From Eggerthella timonensis (lineage in GTDB: Bacteria; Actinomycetota; Coriobacteriia; Coriobacteriales; Eggerthellaceae), in assembly GCF_900184265.1 (NCBI RefSeq), contig NZ_FXXA01000002.1, positions 3,455,983 through 3,519,982 of the forward strand: a stretch of 64,000 bases of DNA. The letters run 5' to 3'. Below the pieces are notes generated by a model that made no database searches, was not told the origin of the DNA, and saw only the letters and a program-made list of their open reading frames with translations. A program made the position numbers and the translations under genes. Below are positions 1 to 6,930 of this stretch, one piece after another (within the stretch, counting starts at the first letter, position 1; every line of letters starts with the position of its first letter).

Positions 1-41
1 TCAAGAATAGTTGATATTGGAAATAGAACACGTTTTCTCGC

Positions 42-68
42 ATAACCGGACATGCCCTGTCCGGTTAT
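42..68. terminator. Perfect 11-bp hairpin before the first gene
   Basis: Arms 42-52 and 58-68 (ATAACCGGACA and its complement) are perfect around a 5-base loop. There is no T-run after either arm, so this may be a terminator of a gene left of the window or an operator for the gene starting at 121. No gene is supported in positions 1-120. Confidence 0.5.
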
Positions 69-120
69 GTTCGGTATCGTGACCCTTGTCAACATTCACC
101 GCTTCGAAAGGATCCGAACC

Positions 121-588
121 ATGAACTACGAAATCGTCGAGCTTCCCGCGCGCACGGTCGTCGGCCCCACCATCCGCACGTCCAACAACTCTCCCGAGGA
201 GATCGGCGCCATCGGCCAGCTTTGGGGGCGCTTCATGGGCGAGGGCATGGACCGCACCATCCCCGAGACGCGCGTCGAGCCCTACGGCTGCTTCGGGCTG
301 TACTACGACTACGACATGGGTGACATGAGCTACACGATGCTCGTGGGCTGCGAGACGCCCGCCGCCACGCCCGAGGGCATGGAAGCCCGGACCATCGCCG
401 CCGGACGCTACGCGAAGATCGCCATCCGCGGCGGCGACTGCGTGGCGAGCGTCGGCAAGGCTTGGGAGGAGATCTGGGCCGACGAGGAGCTGAGCGCCCA
501 GCGCGCGTTCACCGTGGACTTCGAGGCGTACCTGCCCGGCGACGACATGGCCTGCGCCGACATCGACGTGTACGTGGCCCTGCGCTAA
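121..588 (+). CDS. GyrI-like / effector-binding domain protein
   Basis: A 155-residue protein resembling the stand-alone effector-binding (GyrI-like, AraC C-terminal) fold, which binds small molecules and has no DNA-binding part here. It opens with the typical 'YEIVELPARTVVG' strand and ends in an aspartate-rich strand ('YLPGDDMACADIDVYVAL'). The start at 121 is chosen because GAAAGGATCC lies just upstream; an earlier in-frame ATG at 52 would run through the hairpin at 42-68. A second, longer GyrI-like gene lies at 1191. The ligand is unknown. Confidence 0.8.
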   Translation: MNYEIVELPARTVVGPTIRTSNNSPEEIGAIGQLWGRFMGEGMDRTIPETRVEPYGCFGLYYDYDMGDMSYTMLVGCETPAATPEGMEARTIAAGRYAKIAIRGGDCVASVGKAWEEIWADEELSAQRAFTVDFEAYLPGDDMACADIDVYVALR

Positions 589-604
589 CGCCTGCAATGG
601 CCGC

Positions 605-645
605 GCGGCCCCGTCGGGCAACCGGCTGTTGCTTGACGGGGCCGC
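605..645. terminator. GC-rich hairpin after the first gene
   Basis: GCGGCCCCGTC at 605-615 pairs perfectly with 635-645, and the loop contains a further GCAAC/GTTGC stem. It lies between the stop at 588 and the next start at 700, so it is probably a terminator or attenuator, although no clear T-run follows. Confidence 0.5.
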
Positions 646-699
646 ATGCGCCGTGGTTCCATGAAACCCGAGTATCGACACCGGAAGAAGGAGCCTTTC

Positions 700-1164
700 A
701 TGGCGATCAAGGACACGCTCATCGAGCTCAGGGAGTACCACGGCCTCACGCAAACCGAGATGGCCGAGCGCCTGTTCGTCACGAGGCAAGCCGTGTCGCG
801 CTGGGAATGCGGCGACACGCAACCGAGCATCGACGTGCTCAAGCTGATCGCCACCACGTTCAACGTGCCCGTCGAGAAGCTGCTCGACATGCCCCTGCAA
901 GCCGTATGCCAAAGCTGCGGCATGCCTCTCTCGGACGCGAGCCTGCTGGGCACGGAAGCGGACGGCTCCCCCAGCGAGCATCATTGCAAGTGGTGCTACA
1001 AGGACGGCTCTTACCTGGGCGAATGCACCATGGAAGACATGGTGGACATCTGCGTGTCCAACATGACCGGACCGGAGGCGCCCTTCACCGAGGACGAGGC
1101 GCGCGCCTACATGGAATCGCTGCTGCCAACGCTCGAACGCTGGAAGGGCGCCGCGAACAACTGA
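700..1164 (+). CDS. XRE-family regulator with C-terminal zinc ribbon
   Basis: A 154-residue protein. Residues about 5-60 form a Cro/CI-type helix-turn-helix ('LTQTEMAERLFVTRQAVSRWE'). Residues about 70-105 form a zinc-ribbon with CxxC pairs ('CQSCGMPL' and 'CKWCYKDG') like the putative zinc ribbon domain family 2. The start at 700 has AAGAAGGAG at the right distance; the upstream in-frame ATGs at 646 and 661 do not. The HTH-plus-ribbon fusion suggests a DNA-binding protein that senses metal or redox state, but the signal is not visible. It may control the GyrI-like gene 26 bases downstream. Confidence 0.85.
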   Translation: MAIKDTLIELREYHGLTQTEMAERLFVTRQAVSRWECGDTQPSIDVLKLIATTFNVPVEKLLDMPLQAVCQSCGMPLSDASLLGTEADGSPSEHHCKWCYKDGSYLGECTMEDMVDICVSNMTGPEAPFTEDEARAYMESLLPTLERWKGAANN

Positions 1165-1190
1165 CATCCCTACGACCGACGGAGGATCTC

Positions 1191-1901
1191 ATGGCTGCCG
1201 CGTTCAATTTCACAAAAGAGTACAAAGACCTCTACCTGCCGCGGGCGGTGCCCGCGCTCGTGGATGTGCCGCCCATGAATTTCATAGCGGTGGCCGGCAC
1301 GGGCAACCCGAACGAAGAGAACGGCTCGTACGCCGACGCGCTGGGGCTGCTGTACGCATTCTCCTACACCATCAAAATGTCGAAGATGGGCGCGTGGCAA
1401 CCGCAAGGCTACTTCGACTACACGGTTCCTCCCCTCGAAGGGCTGTGGTGGACGAGCGATGAAGCCTTCGACGGGCAGCGCATCCTCGACAAGGACGCGT
1501 TCTCATGGATCTCGCTCATTCGCCAGCCCGACTTCGTCACGCCCGAAGTGTATCGCTGGGCGGCCGACCAGGTTGCCGCCAAGAAGCCCGAGCTCGACCT
1601 GCAGCGCGCCCGCTTCGTGCGGTTCGCCGAGGGGCCGTGCGCGCAGATCATGCACAAGGGGCCCTACGACGACGAACCGGCCACCATCGCGTGCATGGAG
1701 GAGTTCATCTCCTCGTCCGGCTTGGTCGACGACATCGAGAACCCGCCGAGCGCCGAAGCCATGATGGACATGCTCGATGCGTGCGGAGGCGTTCCCTCGG
1801 TGCGCCTGCACCACGAGATCTACCTGGGCGACCCGCGCCGCACGAAGCCGGAGAACCTCAAGACGGTGATCCGCCATCCCGTGAAGCCCGCGTCCGCATG
1901 A
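1191..1901 (+). CDS. GyrI-like small-molecule-binding protein
   Basis: A 236-residue protein of the GyrI-like small-molecule-binding family. It has the family N-terminus 'YKDLYLPRAVPALVDVPPMNFIAVAGTGNP' (shown in part) and a C-terminal 'VPSVRLHHEIYLGDPRRTKPENLKTVIRHPV' region. GGAGGATCTC precedes the ATG at 1191. Its last codons overlap the next gene by four bases (ATGA), so both are probably co-translated. Members of this family bind or hydrolyse small hydrophobic ligands; the substrate here is unknown. Confidence 0.85.
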   Translation: MAAAFNFTKEYKDLYLPRAVPALVDVPPMNFIAVAGTGNPNEENGSYADALGLLYAFSYTIKMSKMGAWQPQGYFDYTVPPLEGLWWTSDEAFDGQRILDKDAFSWISLIRQPDFVTPEVYRWAADQVAAKKPELDLQRARFVRFAEGPCAQIMHKGPYDDEPATIACMEEFISSSGLVDDIENPPSAEAMMDMLDACGGVPSVRLHHEIYLGDPRRTKPENLKTVIRHPVKPASA

Positions 1902-2812
1902 GCGATGCCACGCCAAGCCCCTGCCCCGTCGTGCGCGCGCGGACGATCCTTCAGAAGGTGCGCACGCACGGAAACGAATGGTTCGGCATCGACTACAACA
2001 TGAACCTGTACCGGGGCTGCTGCCACGGCTGCATCTACTGCGACAGTCGAAGCGAGTGCTACCGCATCGACGACTTCGACCAGGTGAGCGTCAAGTTCGA
2101 CGCGCTGGCCATCCTGCGACGCGAGCTGCGCAGCCGCCGCACGCGCGGCATCGTGGGCATCGGCGCCATGTCCGACACGTACAATCCGTTCGAGCGGACG
2201 CTGTGCGTGACGCGCGGGGCGCTCGAACTGGTCGAGGAGTTCGGCTTCGGCGTGTCGGTGGACACGAAAGGCACCCTCGTCACGCGCGATATCGACCTGC
2301 TGAGCGCCATCGGGCGCGCGGGCGGCGCCATCGCGAAGATCACCGTCACCACGGCCGACGACGAGCTGGCGCGCATCATCGAGCCGCACGCGCCGTCGCC
2401 GAGCAAACGGTTTGCGGCGCTGGCCGAGCTGGCCGACGCCGGCGTGTTCTGCGGCGTGCTGTTCACGCCGACGCTGCCGTGGGTGACGGACGACGATGAC
2501 ACGATCCGCGGCGTCGTGGAGGGCGCGGCGGCGGCCGGCGCGCGGTTCGTCTTCCACATGACGGGCGTCACGATGCGCGACCGCCAGCGGGAGCACTTCC
2601 TCGAACACCTGGCCGTCGTCGACCCCGCGCTGCCCGAGCGCTACCGCGCCGCGTATCGCGACCGCTATTTCTGCAACAGCCCCCGCGCAAACGAGAACCG
2701 CGCCCTGTTCCGCTCGTTGTGCAAGCAGCACGGCCTGCTGTGGCGCATGTCCGACATCATCGCCGCCTACAAGCCTGACCAGCCCCTCGGCGCGCAGGCC
2801 AGCCTGTTCTAA
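1898..2812 (+). CDS. Radical SAM protein, spore photoproduct lyase-like
   Basis: A 304-residue radical SAM enzyme. The cluster motif lies in 'RGCCHGCIYCDS' (CX3CX2C) around residue 47, followed by the 'MSDTYNPFE' and 'VDTKGTLVTRDIDLL' segments typical of the SPL-like family often annotated Rv2578c-like. It is likely a cytoplasmic S-adenosylmethionine-cleaving enzyme with unknown substrate. The start overlaps the stop of the preceding gene (ATGA at 1898). It converges with the phosphatidyltransferase gene with a 4-base overlap at the 3' ends. Confidence 0.9.
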   Translation: MSDATPSPCPVVRARTILQKVRTHGNEWFGIDYNMNLYRGCCHGCIYCDSRSECYRIDDFDQVSVKFDALAILRRELRSRRTRGIVGIGAMSDTYNPFERTLCVTRGALELVEEFGFGVSVDTKGTLVTRDIDLLSAIGRAGGAIAKITVTTADDELARIIEPHAPSPSKRFAALAELADAGVFCGVLFTPTLPWVTDDDDTIRGVVEGAAAAGARFVFHMTGVTMRDRQREHFLEHLAVVDPALPERYRAAYRDRYFCNSPRANENRALFRSLCKQHGLLWRMSDIIAAYKPDQPLGAQASLF

Positions 2813-3378
2813 CGCTTCCGACGGAAGACGAGAACGCCCTTGACGTTGGGGTCGAGGACAGGGGCCTTGACGGTGAGGACCAGTTCCTCGAGCGCAGCGA
2901 ACGTGGCGAGGGCGCACACGGCGACCGCGGCGGGCACGGAGCCCGCGAACGCGAAGAGCACCGGGAGGGCGAACAACGCGAGACCGGCCAGCTTGTTCGC
3001 GTAGGTGTGCAGCGCCGCGTACGCGCGGAAACGCGCGTAGCCGACGGCGAGCGCCGCGAGCTTCACGAGCACGATAGCCGCGATCCACAGCCACACGAGC
3101 AGGGGAAGCTCGGCCGCCGGCACCAGCGACACGACGAGCGCAAGTGCGAACACCGTGTCGGCCACGCTGTCGAACGAGGCGCCGAACGCGCTCGTCACGC
3201 CAGCACGCCGCGCGATCCACCCGTCGAGCGCGTCGCTCGCCCCGCACGCCGCGTACGCGACGAAGTACGGCGCCGACAGGGGCGCGAGCGCGAGCAGCGC
3301 CAACGAGCCGACGAGGCGCATCGCGGTGATGGCGTTCACAAGCACGAGCGCGTATGTGCGGGAGCGGGCGGAGGGCAT
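2809..3378 (-). CDS. CDP-alcohol phosphatidyltransferase
   Basis: A 189-residue integral membrane enzyme with about five to six hydrophobic segments. The CDP-alcohol phosphotransferase signature D-x2-D-G-x2-A-R-x8-G-x3-D-x3-D is visible as 'DALDGWIARRAGVTSAFGAS' continuing to 'FDSVAD' around residues 47-74. It transfers a phosphatidyl group from CDP-diacylglycerol to an alcohol such as glycerol phosphate or inositol phosphate; the acceptor cannot be told from sequence. It stands alone on the minus strand. Confidence 0.85.
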   Translation of the reverse strand: MPSARSRTYALVLVNAITAMRLVGSLALLALAPLSAPYFVAYAACGASDALDGWIARRAGVTSAFGASFDSVADTVFALALVVSLVPAAELPLLVWLWIAAIVLVKLAALAVGYARFRAYAALHTYANKLAGLALFALPVLFAFAGSVPAAVAVCALATFAALEELVLTVKAPVLDPNVKGVLVFRRKR

Positions 3379-3445
3379 GCCGACAGCTTACCACGTCGTC
3401 GGCGCGAGGGGGCTCGCGCCACGTGCCAGCGGAGGGGGCCGCAGC

Positions 3446-3880
3446 CTATTTCCCGCGGTGCTTGGCCTTGCGCTTTTGCTGTTTGAGGGCGAACCGGTGC
3501 TCGGCTTCCGCCTCGCGGGCTTCGCGCGCCGCGGCCTTGCGCTCGGTTTTGCGCGCCTCGTAGCTGGCGCTCATGGCCTGCTGGGCCTTCGTCCCGACGC
3601 CCGCGCGCTCAACGAGCTTCCGCGCCTCGCGCTGGCGGCGCTTCGGGTTCGCATGGGCGAGCGCGGCGTCCGCCCCCTGGGACGGATCGGCCGCGAGGTC
3701 GAACGGCAGCGCGGCCCAACGTCGCGCGACGAACGCCAGAAGCTTGGCGTCGGTGGGCTCGGTGGTGCCGAACACGACGCGGCACGCGCCGTAGCGGCCT
3801 TCGTCGGCGTGCTCGAAGATGCCGACCCAGAATTGGCCGTCATGGAGCACGGTCAGCGTGGACGAGGTGATGACCTGCAT
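3446..3880 (-). CDS. yjdF: YjdF (DUF2992) family protein
   Basis: A 144-residue protein of the YjdF/DUF2992 family: N-terminal 'STLTVLHDGQFWVGIFEH', a middle 'CRVVFGTTEPTDAKLLAFV', and a long basic helical C-terminus ending 'HRFALKQQKRKAKHRGK'. Function in the family is not established; in Firmicutes members often sit behind the yjdF riboswitch, which binds azaaromatic compounds. Here the start at 3880 is fixed by CAAGGAGG (minus strand, 3894-3887). That ribosome-binding site can be masked by the upstream leader (see 3887-4005). An in-frame ATG at 3925 would lie inside the leader structure. Confidence 0.85.
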   Translation of the reverse strand: MQVITSSTLTVLHDGQFWVGIFEHADEGRYGACRVVFGTTEPTDAKLLAFVARRWAALPFDLAADPSQGADAALAHANPKRRQREARKLVERAGVGTKAQQAMSASYEARKTERKAAAREAREAEAEHRFALKQQKRKAKHRGK

Positions 3881-3886
3881 GATGTT

Positions 3887-4005
3887 CCTCCTTGTATGTC
3901 GTGGTGCCGCGCGAAGGATGGACAACCAAGGAGGCAGGTTACTGACGAGGCGGGCTGCGCGTTTGCGCCCCGGCTTCGCGCCCGGACTACCAACCGGACC
4001 GTGTT
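3887..4005 (-). promoter_or_regulatory. Cobalamin-riboswitch-like leader with anti-Shine-Dalgarno helix
   Basis: On the minus strand, 4005 to 3927 holds blocks in the order found in cobalamin riboswitch cores: GGTCCGG, GCGAAGCCGGGGCGCAAA, GCGCAGCCCGCC, then GTCAG and ACCTGCC. These match the GGGAAGCCGGUG..AA, GCAGCCCGC and ACCUGCC consensus blocks, in an abbreviated form. Right after it CCTCCTTG (3934-3927) is an exact 8-base complement of the ribosome-binding site CAAGGAGG (3894-3887) of the yjdF homologue, across a 32-base loop. This suggests translational control. The alternative is the yjdF motif RNA, whose consensus I cannot check from memory. Confidence 0.55.
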
Positions 4006-4165
4006 TTCGCCTTCGCAGAAGCCATCATAGCAAGAGAAGGCGCTGCGGTGCAACTGGGATGCGCGCAGATGCAACTGAGGGAGACGAGCCTTGTGCGCGC
4101 ATGGCGCTTTCGGCATACTGACGGCGTTGGCCAACCACCCGTCCCCTCTTGCGGAAGGCGCGCTC

Positions 4166-4603
4166 ATGAACGTCATCATCACCGAGAACCCGCGGCTCGC
4201 CGATATCGAAGTCACGCTGGCCTGCCCGCGCATCGACGAGCGCGTGCAACGCATCGTCGCCAGCCTGAGCGCCTTCGACCGCAAGCTCGCCGGCGAGCGC
4301 GACGGAGCCACCTACCGACTCGACGTCGACGACGTCTGCTATGCCGAGACGGTGGACGGTCGCACGTTCCTGTACACCGGCGACGCCGTATACCAGACGC
4401 CGCTCAAGCTCTACGAGCTGGAAGAGCGGCTGGCAGGCACCGAGTTCGTACGCGCCTCGAAGCAGATGCTCGTGAACTTCGACCACGTCGCGTCCATCCG
4501 GCCCGCCCTGAACGCGCGCCTGCAGCTCATGCTGGACAACGGCGAAGCCGCCATCGTGTCGCGCCAATACGCGCCCGCCATCAAGCGGAAGCTCGGCCTG
4601 TAA
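4166..4603 (+). CDS. LytTR DNA-binding domain regulator
   Basis: A 145-residue protein whose second half (about residues 50-140) is a LytTR DNA-binding domain ('DDVCYAETVDGRTFLYTGDA' and 'EFVRASKQMLVNFDHVASIRP'). There is no receiver domain, as in the LytTR proteins that pair with DUF3021 membrane proteins. GCGGAAGG precedes the ATG at 4166. It is the first gene of a likely three-gene operon with the membrane proteins at 4658 and 5151. In this family pair the membrane protein is often an antagonist or sensor for the regulator, which is an inference here. Confidence 0.85.
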   Translation: MNVIITENPRLADIEVTLACPRIDERVQRIVASLSAFDRKLAGERDGATYRLDVDDVCYAETVDGRTFLYTGDAVYQTPLKLYELEERLAGTEFVRASKQMLVNFDHVASIRPALNARLQLMLDNGEAAIVSRQYAPAIKRKLGL

Positions 4604-4611
4604 TCGCCGCG

Positions 4612-4640
4612 TGAGACATTCACCCCGTCCCTTTGTCTCA
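4612..4640. repeat. Copy 1 of a dispersed 29-bp repeat
   Basis: A 29-bp unit beginning TGAGACATT, with central CCCCGTCCCT and ending TGTCTCA, so its ends are inverted (TGAGACA/TGTCTCA). Further copies are at 23421-23449, 28763-28791 and, inverted, 28724-28752. Here it lies just after the LytTR gene and just before the DUF3021 gene. Confidence 0.75.
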
Positions 4641-4657
4641 TTTCGAAGGAGTTCGCC

Positions 4658-5089
4658 ATGAAGAAGATCATCGCCCAAGCCGCCTCTGCCGCGTGCATCA
4701 TGTTCACCATCGTCATGCTGTGGTTCACGGGCATGGGATACCTGTTCGCCGGACCGAGCTATGGGCTCAACCTCACCATGAGCGTGTTCGGTGCCGCCTT
4801 CGGGATGGCCGCACTCCAGGCGCTCTGGTTCACGGGAGCGGTGTTCAAGAGGCTCGCCTACCCGGCGCGCATCGCGGGCTTCGGCGCCTGCGGCCTGCCC
4901 GTCCTGGCACTCTGCGCCTGGGCGGGCCCATGGTTCCCGCTCGACGCACCCGGCGTATGGGCAACCTTCGCCGTCATCTACCTGTTTATCCTCGCAGGCG
5001 TCACGATCGGCTATTCCGTCTACTTCAGGAAAACCGCCGGCGGCTACGACGAGGCCCTCGCGCGCTACCGGGAGCAGCACCGCCGCTGA
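4658..5089 (+). CDS. DUF3021-type membrane protein
   Basis: A 143-residue protein with four predicted membrane segments (about residues 5-30, 35-60, 72-92 and 100-122) and a short charged tail. Its size, topology and position directly after a stand-alone LytTR regulator fit the DUF3021 family. GAAGGAG precedes the ATG. It probably modulates the LytTR protein from the membrane, inferred from family context only. Confidence 0.75.
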   Translation: MKKIIAQAASAACIMFTIVMLWFTGMGYLFAGPSYGLNLTMSVFGAAFGMAALQALWFTGAVFKRLAYPARIAGFGACGLPVLALCAWAGPWFPLDAPGVWATFAVIYLFILAGVTIGYSVYFRKTAGGYDEALARYREQHRR

Positions 5090-5150
5090 GCGGCCGGGCG
5101 CCCACGCCCGTCGCATCCACCCGCCTCGCATCAAACAGAAAGGCATGCCC

Positions 5151-5642
5151 ATGAAAGAGAAGCTCGCTTTCGGCGCGAAGGTCACGGTCGCGCACGTCGT
5201 AACCTACACGCTGTGCGGTTTTGCGGCCATGGCCCTGTTCGACTACCAAAGCTCGGTGGAGGCCATCGGGATGCGTCCTTTGGACGACCCCATCGTCGCG
5301 CTGGCCCCCGTGTTCCAGATCGCGCGCGGCGCGCTGTTCGCCCTCGTGCTCTGGCTCATCCGCCCTGCGTTCATGGAGCGCAAGCACGGCTGGCTCGTCG
5401 TGTGGGCGGTCGTAGCCATCGTCGGCATCTTCAACACGCCGGCCCCCTCGCCAGACTCCATCGAAGGGTTTATCTACCTCGCCCCCACAGACTCGCCTTT
5501 GGGCATAAGCATCGGAGGAACCCTCGAGATCCTCCTTCAGACGCTCCTGTTCAGCGTGGCGTCCACCTGGTGGGTCAAGCGCCCGGCACGTCGAAATCCT
5601 CGGATCCGAAATTCTGGTAGAAGCGACCTCTCTCAGCCGTGA
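5151..5642 (+). CDS. Small membrane protein, unknown
   Basis: A 163-residue protein with four hydrophobic segments (about 9-30, 48-72, 78-98 and 124-145). I do not recognise the family. The ATG at 5151 is preferred to that at 5145 because AGAAAGG sits 8 bases upstream of 5151. The last 68 bases overlap the 3' end of the convergent gene at 5575, so the C-terminal 'RNPRIRNSGRSDLSQP' tail is encoded in shared DNA and may be a recent extension. Probably the third gene of the LytTR operon. Confidence 0.65.
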   Translation: MKEKLAFGAKVTVAHVVTYTLCGFAAMALFDYQSSVEAIGMRPLDDPIVALAPVFQIARGALFALVLWLIRPAFMERKHGWLVVWAVVAIVGIFNTPAPSPDSIEGFIYLAPTDSPLGISIGGTLEILLQTLLFSVASTWWVKRPARRNPRIRNSGRSDLSQP

Positions 5643-6003
5643 AGCGCAGCACGCAGTAGTCGGGATCGGTGACGCCGAGAGGATAGTACATCGTGTCGCC
5701 GTCCTGCCATATGAGCTCTTTCGCCCATGCGTCCTCCAGCACCTCCATCGTGCCTTTGAGCATGACGCCGCGGAAGAACCGTCGATCCATAAAGTAGATG
5801 CACGCCTGCGGGTGCGCACGGTAATGCCGCACGCGCATGGACGAGGTGTTCGTGGTGAAGTAGAACACGCGGATGCCCTCGCGCTTGCGCGGCGGCAGCA
5901 TCGCCTTGATCTCAGGAAAGCCGTCCTCGTCCATCGACCCGACGAACGACGCGTTCTGGTGGTCGATGAGGTTGCCGACGGTCTGCTCGGGGTCGCGCAT
6001 CAT
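5575..6003 (-). CDS. Pyridoxamine 5'-phosphate oxidase-fold protein
   Basis: A 142-residue protein with the split-barrel flavin-binding pattern: 'QNASFVGSMDEDGFPEIKAM' near residue 15, 'FYFTTNTSSMRVRHYRAHPQ' near 50 and 'CIYFMDRRFFRGVMLKGTM' near 70. Members bind FMN, F420 or haem and reduce or bind small substrates; which one is not clear here. AAAGGAG lies 7 bases before the ATG at 6003. The start overlaps the stop of the upstream DUF3788 gene (ATGA), indicating coupled translation. Confidence 0.85.
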   Translation of the reverse strand: MMRDPEQTVGNLIDHQNASFVGSMDEDGFPEIKAMLPPRKREGIRVFYFTTNTSSMRVRHYRAHPQACIYFMDRRFFRGVMLKGTMEVLEDAWAKELIWQDGDTMYYPLGVTDPDYCVLRFTAERGRFYQNFGSEDFDVPGA

Positions 6004-6440
6004 GAGCGTGCTCCTTTCGGCGCGGCGCGCAGAAGCATGAGCGCCTCGGCGTCGCGCAGGATGGGCTCGCTGGTCACCTCGATCATGAGCCAACGGCCCA
6101 TGCTGCTGTCGGCCGAGCGCTCGTACAGCGCGCGCACGTACGGATCGGCCCGGTGCATGAGCGCCTCGGCTTCGTCCTTCTCCTTCGAGCCCACCGACAC
6201 CATGCAGATGAAGAAGCCGTCGTGCGGGTACACCGTGCACAGCGCGCGACTGCGCGCCTTGTACTTCACGTTCCAGCCGGGAGCGCCGCCGCATCGGCTG
6301 TACTCGATGCGCGGCTGCGCGCCGTACGTCTCCTCGATGAACGCGGTGAACGCGTCCCACAAGGGGTTGGCGATGTAGTCGGCGATGTAGTCCATCGTGG
6401 GCTCGCGGTCCACGGGAAACAGCTCGGGCCAAGCGGTCAT
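6000..6440 (-). CDS. DUF3788 family protein
   Basis: A 146-residue soluble protein resembling DUF3788: 'YIANPLWDAFTAFIEETYG', then 'PGWNVKYKARSRALCTVYPHD', then a C-terminal 'MGRWLMIEVTSEPILRDAEAL' segment. Function is unknown. The ATG at 6440 has CTGGAGG 7 bases upstream; the earlier ATG six bases before it is too close to the ribosome-binding site. First gene of a two-gene operon with the flavin-fold protein. Confidence 0.75.
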   Translation of the reverse strand: MTAWPELFPVDREPTMDYIADYIANPLWDAFTAFIEETYGAQPRIEYSRCGGAPGWNVKYKARSRALCTVYPHDGFFICMVSVGSKEKDEAEALMHRADPYVRALYERSADSSMGRWLMIEVTSEPILRDAEALMLLRAAPKGARS

Positions 6441-6475
6441 GGGCATCCTCCAGAGGTCGGGGGTGGATACAGGGA

Positions 6476-6481
6476 AGTATA
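6476..6481 (-). promoter_or_regulatory. Extended -10 promoter of the DUF3788 operon
   Basis: The minus strand reads CGTGCTATACTTCC, an extended -10 (TGn plus TATACT). It would start RNA about 30 bases before the ATG at 6440. The same GCTATACT box occurs before the YbaK gene (49859-49864) and the amino-acid-binding protein (52873-52878). Confidence 0.5.
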
Positions 6482-6930
6482 GCACGATAGTATGGTATCT
6501 GATCGGGAATTTAAGAACGGATGTTTTTATCTGTCGTTTGACGCATTCGACGCATGCTGCCTCGGGGTTGCGCCTGCCCCCTCATCCGAGCCTCCGCCGG
6601 AGGCGTGCTGGCCATCGGGGCGAACGACGGTACCGGCCCTGGCAGTTGAACAGCGGGCGGGAGCGCCGATGGCTGTGCGGAAAAAGGCGGCGCCGTCCAC
6701 CGGGGAAATGCGCACAGCCGGGTTTCGCCTGCGCCTTTGGCGCGCGACGTGGTTTCCCTTCACCGACGGTTCCTGGCATCCGATGACCCGCTCACGTAGG
6801 ATGACCAACATCTCAAATGCAACAAGTTGGGCGCTTCACCTCACCCCGCAGCGGCCGGGTGACGCTCAGTCCTATCCGCACATCGACCAGCCACGTCAGC
6901 CAACGCACTTCGGGGGGAGTGAAATTGCCG
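6482..6930. other. 450-base leader region upstream of rnfC
   Basis: No gene is supported here. It holds a GGCTGTGCG/CGCACAGCC hairpin (6671-6679 with 6711-6719) and other GC-rich foldable stretches. I looked for FMN and cobalamin riboswitch cores on both strands and saw none. It probably contains the rnf promoter and a long 5' leader. Confidence 0.4.

Noticed and set aside
1-1167. A 388-codon open frame on the minus strand at the window start
   Set aside because: It is the antisense shadow of two convincing plus-strand genes, and its translation is low-complexity His/Arg/Ala sequence with no recognisable fold.
6482-6930. A possible FMN or cobalamin riboswitch before rnfC
   Set aside because: The region is GC-rich and foldable, but neither strand shows the conserved blocks in order, so no riboswitch is claimed.
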